64,000 bases of DNA from COE1 sp949066965. Lineage in GTDB: Bacteria; Bacillota; Clostridia; Lachnospirales; Lachnospiraceae. This document shows positions 60,657 through 64,000 of this stretch, one piece after another. Below the pieces are notes generated by a model. The model did not search any database. It worked only from the letters and a program-made list of their open reading frames with translations, and had not been told where the DNA came from. How positions within the stretch are numbered: position 1 is the stretch's first letter; each line of letters begins with the position of its first letter. The translations under genes and the position numbers were made by a program. The stretch is from the NCBI GenBank assembly GCA_949066965.1, contig CARTDA010000001.1, positions 1 through 64,000 of the forward strand. Reading direction: 5' to 3'.

Positions 60657-62490
60657 GGCGGGCACCTCCTTCGTCCGGGACGATTGCCGCTGTGGGGCAG
60701 ATGCTGCTGCACAGCCCACAGCCCGTACAGAGTCCCTTGTCTATGGTTACTTTTCCGTCCACAATAATCAGTGCAGGGCACCCGATTTCGCGGATGCACT
60801 TTTTGCACTGGATGCATTTGCCGGAAATTTTCATCTTTTCCGCTGGCTTGCTGATGGCGATGCAGGGTGACTGGAATAAAATCGCTTTTACACCGGGAAG
60901 TGCGGCGCATTCCTTGACGGCACGCACGGCACTGGCGAGGTCTAAGGGGTCAACGACTTCGATTTTTTTGACGCCCATTCCTTCCAGAACCTTGACAATG
61001 CTCACCTTGTCAACGGCATTTCCCATCATGTTGCGCCCTGTCCCGGGGTGCGGCTGGTGTCCGGTCATGGCGGTCGTGGAATTGTCCAGCACGCATAATA
61101 TCATGTCGGCTTCATTGCAGATGGCATTGACCACGCCTGTCATGCCGGAGGCAAAAAATGTGGAGTCCCCGACAAAGGCAAAACAGACGCCGTCAGGATC
61201 CGTCCAGTGGAATCCCTGCGCCATGGTGATGCCTGCACCCATGCACAGGCAGGTGTCAACCATGTCGAGCGGCATGGCGTTTCCGAGGGTGTAGCAGCCG
61301 ATGTCACCGCAGAAATAACTGTTTTTGTCCGGCAGCTCCTGCATGGCCTTTTTCACGGCATAGAATGAAGCGCGGTGCGGGCATCCGGCGCACAGGACGG
61401 GCGGGCGCATGGGGAGTGTGGGCATGTCGGAAAGGTCGATGCTGGATTCCCTTGCCGCTGTGCCAAGGAAGCCTGCCAGGATTTCTGCGGCAGAGTCGGC
61501 GGAATTTTCCCCGCTGGGGCTGACATGTCCGGTAAGCTTCCCATATACCTTGACAGGCAGCTGGTTTGCGCCGATTGTTCTTAAGAGCGCGTTTTCTATG
61601 TATGGGCTAAGCTCCTCGATACAGAGTGCCTCCTCCACGCCCTCTAGCGCCTTTAAGACGAACGTTTCCGGAAATGGGTAGGGAGTGGCGATTTTGCACA
61701 GCCGGATATCTTCATAATCTTTTAGGTATTCTTTTACATATGCGTAACTGACACCGGATGTAAAGACTGCCTTTTTGCCGTTTCCGGTTATGACATTCAT
61801 GTCATAATCAGAGAAGTCCCTGCCAATCTCGGGATTGCGCTTTTCAATCATGGCGTGGTTGGCGTAGGAGAGGCGCGGAAAAATGACCCATTTTTTGGAA
61901 TCCTTCACAAAACCTTCGTATGGGTGCGGTGTATAAAACTGCTCCGGTTCGCATGTGAAATCAACAGCAAGGTCAATGGAGGCATATGCATGGCAGATGC
62001 GTGTCGTCGGCCGGAACAAAACGGGAGTTTTGTATTTTTCAGAATAGACAAACGCATCCTGTATCATCTGGTAGGCTTCCTCCGGTGAACAGGGGTCAAA
62101 GACCGGTATCCGGCAGAATTCCGCAAACATCCGGGTGTCCTGCTCTGTCTGGGACGAGATGGGACCCGGGTCGTCGGCAGAGACAATGACCATGCCGCCC
62201 TTGACGCCGACGTAGGCGAGGGACATGATGGGGTCGGAAGCGACATTCAGACCGACCTGTTTCATGGTGACAAGCGTTCTTGCGCCTGCATAGGCGGCGC
62301 TCGCAGCAACCTCCATGGCAGCCTTTTCATTGACCGACCACTCGAGATGCAGCCCGTCGTGCGGATATTTTTGTATGGTCTCGATAATCTCGGACGACGG
62401 TGTGCCCGGATATCCTGAGACGACATTGACACCGGCAGAGAGTGCGCCAAGCGCAATCGCGCCGTTGCCCATTACGTATTCTTTTTTCAT
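60649..62490 (-). CDS. iorA: Indolepyruvate:ferredoxin oxidoreductase, alpha subunit
   Basis: 613 aa from ATG 62490 (GAGG upstream on the minus strand). N-terminal pyrimidine-binding domain (MGNGAIALGALSAGVNVVSG, SVNEKAAMEVAASAAYAGAR), thiamine-diphosphate domain (CAGCPHRASFYA, GDIGCYTLG, FVGDSTFFASG), and a C-terminal 2x4Fe-4S ferredoxin domain (CIQCKKCIREIGCP, CTGCGLCSSICP). First gene of the iorA-iorB-paaK operon. It lies divergent from a HTH regulator with a palindrome in between. Confidence 0.95.
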   Translation of the reverse strand: MKKEYVMGNGAIALGALSAGVNVVSGYPGTPSSEIIETIQKYPHDGLHLEWSVNEKAAMEVAASAAYAGARTLVTMKQVGLNVASDPIMSLAYVGVKGGMVIVSADDPGPISSQTEQDTRMFAEFCRIPVFDPCSPEEAYQMIQDAFVYSEKYKTPVLFRPTTRICHAYASIDLAVDFTCEPEQFYTPHPYEGFVKDSKKWVIFPRLSYANHAMIEKRNPEIGRDFSDYDMNVITGNGKKAVFTSGVSYAYVKEYLKDYEDIRLCKIATPYPFPETFVLKALEGVEEALCIEELSPYIENALLRTIGANQLPVKVYGKLTGHVSPSGENSADSAAEILAGFLGTAARESSIDLSDMPTLPMRPPVLCAGCPHRASFYAVKKAMQELPDKNSYFCGDIGCYTLGNAMPLDMVDTCLCMGAGITMAQGFHWTDPDGVCFAFVGDSTFFASGMTGVVNAICNEADMILCVLDNSTTAMTGHQPHPGTGRNMMGNAVDKVSIVKVLEGMGVKKIEVVDPLDLASAVRAVKECAALPGVKAILFQSPCIAISKPAEKMKISGKCIQCKKCIREIGCPALIIVDGKVTIDKGLCTGCGLCSSICPTAAIVPDEGGARHE

Positions 62491-62661
62491 GGTTTTGTAC
62501 CTCGTTGTAGTTGTTATACTGCACGGCAAAGAGATTTGCCGTGTAACTTCCTTATGATTATAATGCATTTTCACGCGGAGGGCAATGGAAATGTGTACAT
62601 TAAATAACGTTCTGAAAACGTGAATAATTAAAGAAAATTCATTTGGAAAATTTATAATAAT

Positions 62662-62681
62662 TATGACATAATGTTGTCATA
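62662..62681. promoter_or_regulatory. Palindrome between iorA and the HTH regulator, candidate operator
   Basis: TATGACA (62662-62668) and TGTCATA (62675-62681) are perfect inverted repeats with a 6-bp centre. The site lies in the 262-bp divergent gap, about 70 bases before the regulator's GTG, over possible promoter elements for both directions (TTGTCA at 62674-62679). Confidence 0.5.
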
Positions 62682-62752
62682 GTTATTTTATTACAATAGA
62701 CATAGGCATAAAACATATTCTGTCTGTGCGCCGCCAAAGAAAGGAGAAATCC

Positions 62753-63460
62753 GTGAAAATAGACCGCCTGGTAGCTATCATGAATTATCTGCTGCGTCAC
62801 GGAAAGACTTCCGCGCAAAGGCTTGCGGAGGAGTTTGAGGTGTCACCCAGAACCATTGCAAGAGACATGGAATCGCTGGGGCAGGCAGGAATTCCGATAC
62901 AATCCGCGTTTGGCGCGGACGGAGGATACAGCATTGTTGACACCTGTGTCATTGACAAAAAAATCATGAACCGCGAGGATTATAACCATATCATCACGGG
63001 GCTGTATGCACTGCTGAGCGTTTATAGGGATGAGGGTGTGGTACAGACCATGGATAAGGTGGGTTCCCTGTATGGGAATAAGGACTGCCCCATTCAATTG
63101 GATTTCAGCGTGGCAAATGAAAAACATGAGATTAACGAGCGGGTAAGAACCCTGGAAAAAGCGATAAGGACAATCGAAATATTTAACCGCAAAGCAGAAG
63201 ATTTTCACGACAATTGTGGGATTCTTAGATTAGACCTGGGGAGCAGTGATGAGAAAAGCGAATTGATTTATGAGATTTTATCGTTGGTGACAAAGCCTTT
63301 TTATGGCTGGTTTGAGTGTCCCATGATTGCATCCAAGGCAGCCGTTTACGCAGTGGACAGGATAGAGGCGCTAAAGAAAGCCGGATATGAGAAATCGGAG
63401 AAACCATTGATTGGGAGCGGGAATATTGCTTACTATGATTATTGGGTAAAGAGAGGTTAA
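62753..63460 (+). CDS. HTH_11 (YafY-type) transcriptional regulator without a clear WYL domain
   Basis: 235 aa with a GTG start at 62753, eight bases after AAAGGAG; an in-frame GTG at 62726 is less likely. The DeoR-like winged HTH is clear: RLVAIMNYLLRHGKTSAQRL, AEEFEVSPRTIARDMESLGQ, AGIPIQSAFGADGGYSIVD. The middle is a helical linker as in YafY proteins. The expected WYL ligand domain is not recognisable; the C-terminus instead reads PFYGWFECPMIASKAAVYAV and ends VKRG. It may control the divergent iorA operon through the palindrome at 62662. Confidence 0.8.
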   Translation: MKIDRLVAIMNYLLRHGKTSAQRLAEEFEVSPRTIARDMESLGQAGIPIQSAFGADGGYSIVDTCVIDKKIMNREDYNHIITGLYALLSVYRDEGVVQTMDKVGSLYGNKDCPIQLDFSVANEKHEINERVRTLEKAIRTIEIFNRKAEDFHDNCGILRLDLGSSDEKSELIYEILSLVTKPFYGWFECPMIASKAAVYAVDRIEALKKAGYEKSEKPLIGSGNIAYYDYWVKRG

Positions 63461-63465
63461 AAAGT

Positions 63466-64000
63466 ATGAACAGAAAGATTATAAATATGAAAGATAAATA
63501 TTTAGAAACATCAGCACAATTTGTAGAAGATGTTTTTACTGATTCCGAGGGAAAAGAATCTGCAAAGATTGTGAAACAGCTTGTCCTTGAAATACGGAGC
63601 AAGCGATTTTATCTGCCAGAATTGGAATTTATTATGGTTGATGAGGCGGATAATATTTTGGGTTACGCCATGTTTTCAAGATTTCATTTAGAAGGAAAAT
63701 ATGAAAACGAACTACTCCTGCTTTCACCTGTTGCAGTAAAGACAGCGTTTCAGAGACAGCATATTTCCAAAGATATTATCGAGTATGGATTTCAGAGAGC
63801 AGTTGAAATGGGATTTAAGGCTGTCCTTGTAGAGGGAAATCCACAAAATTATAGAGCAAGGGGATTTCAAACATCCCGGGATTTTGGAATTGTTGCAGGC
63901 AGAACTCTTTCCTTGCCGGCACCAGAATGTTTAATGGTGAAAGAATTAGTTGAAGGTGCAGTGGCTCATATCAGCGGTATTGTAGAATATTCAGATTATC
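63466..64000 (+). CDS. GNAT family N-acetyltransferase (3' partial)
   Basis: ATG 63466, five bases after the regulator's stop; 178 complete codons are visible and the frame is still open at the window edge. Fold landmarks: FIMVDEADNILGYAMFSRF (beta-4 region), SPVAVKTAFQRQHISKDIIE (acetyl-CoA loop) and VLVEGNPQNYRARGFQTSRD. It resembles the YhbS-type acetyltransferases. It is somewhat more AT-rich than the iorA operon. Confidence 0.85.
   Translation, partial: MNRKIINMKDKYLETSAQFVEDVFTDSEGKESAKIVKQLVLEIRSKRFYLPELEFIMVDEADNILGYAMFSRFHLEGKYENELLLLSPVAVKTAFQRQHISKDIIEYGFQRAVEMGFKAVLVEGNPQNYRARGFQTSRDFGIVAGRTLSLPAPECLMVKELVEGAVAHISGIVEYSDY

Noticed and set aside
1..64000. CRISPR array or rRNA operon
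   Set aside because: No regularly spaced direct repeats of 24-40 bp and no rRNA sequence were found; the only RNA gene is tRNA-Leu.

Overview
The window looks like a chromosome segment of an anaerobic gut-type Firmicute, most probably a Lachnospiraceae (Clostridia). Reasons: strong AGGAGG-type ribosome sites, a sporulation sigma factor sigH inside the conserved cysE-cysS-mrnC-rlmB-sigH block, indolepyruvate:ferredoxin oxidoreductase, reductase-coupled AhpC, and mobile-element genes (TnpW, DnaC-like ATPase, PD-(D/E)XK transposase) typical of that family. There is no rRNA, no CRISPR array and only one tRNA (Leu, anticodon TAG). All family names are from reading the sequence; no search was run.

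Region 1 (1-5.7 kb) is accessory DNA: the end of an integrative element (DnaC-like ATPase, frameshifted tnpW), an AT-rich ParA plus RelA/SpoT gene pair under a palindrome-covered promoter, a PD-(D/E)XK transposase, a ribbon-helix-helix protein, an XRE repressor with a perfect twin operator, and a truncated NERD-like remnant. Region 2 (5.7-16.7 kb) returns to core-like DNA: ACT protein, homoserine dehydrogenase and aspartate kinase (threonine/methionine/lysine entry), a MATE pump, Uma2, DprA-like, nucleotidyltransferase, NUDIX, AraC and DUF3795 genes. Region 3 (16.7-24.4 kb) has tRNA-Leu, thymidine kinase, CYTH, CmpB-like, phosphohexomutase, ispF, GNAT/SCP2, deoD and cysE, with repeats in the gaps. 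Region 4 (24.4-37 kb) has cysS-mrnC-rlmB-sigH, recQ, DUF3048, esterase, VanZ, TetR, thioesterase, lactate dehydrogenase, a second MATE pump and GNAT.

Region 5 (37-45.2 kb) has a hybrid histidine kinase, then an AT-rich three-gene defence-type cassette (SMEK nuclease-like protein, small middle component, DUF2326 ABC ATPase; an ABC-3C system), then ahpC and an AhpF-like reductase of reversed domain order. Region 6 (45.2-48 kb) is a metal-efflux operon (ArsR, HMA protein, P1B ATPase). Region 7 (48.2-58.7 kb) is signalling: a membrane TIR-DUF6273 protein with a LytTR response regulator and GHKL kinase, a SUKH protein behind a promoter carrying 21-bp-spaced direct repeats (possible target of that regulator), a diguanylate cyclase, a PurF-like protein without its glutaminase cysteine, and a chemoreceptor with a binding protein. 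Region 8 (58.7-64 kb) is the iorA-iorB-paaK operon for aryl-pyruvate/arylacetate metabolism, divergent from a HTH regulator, and a GNAT gene that runs off the end.

Two repeat families stand out. One has three copies of a double-hairpin element with base-pair covariation (6.3, 17.0 and 47.9 kb). The other is a set of small non-autonomous insertions with GTAACAGTTC ends; the best copy (18.4 kb) has a perfect 8-bp target duplication, the signature of IS66-type transposition.
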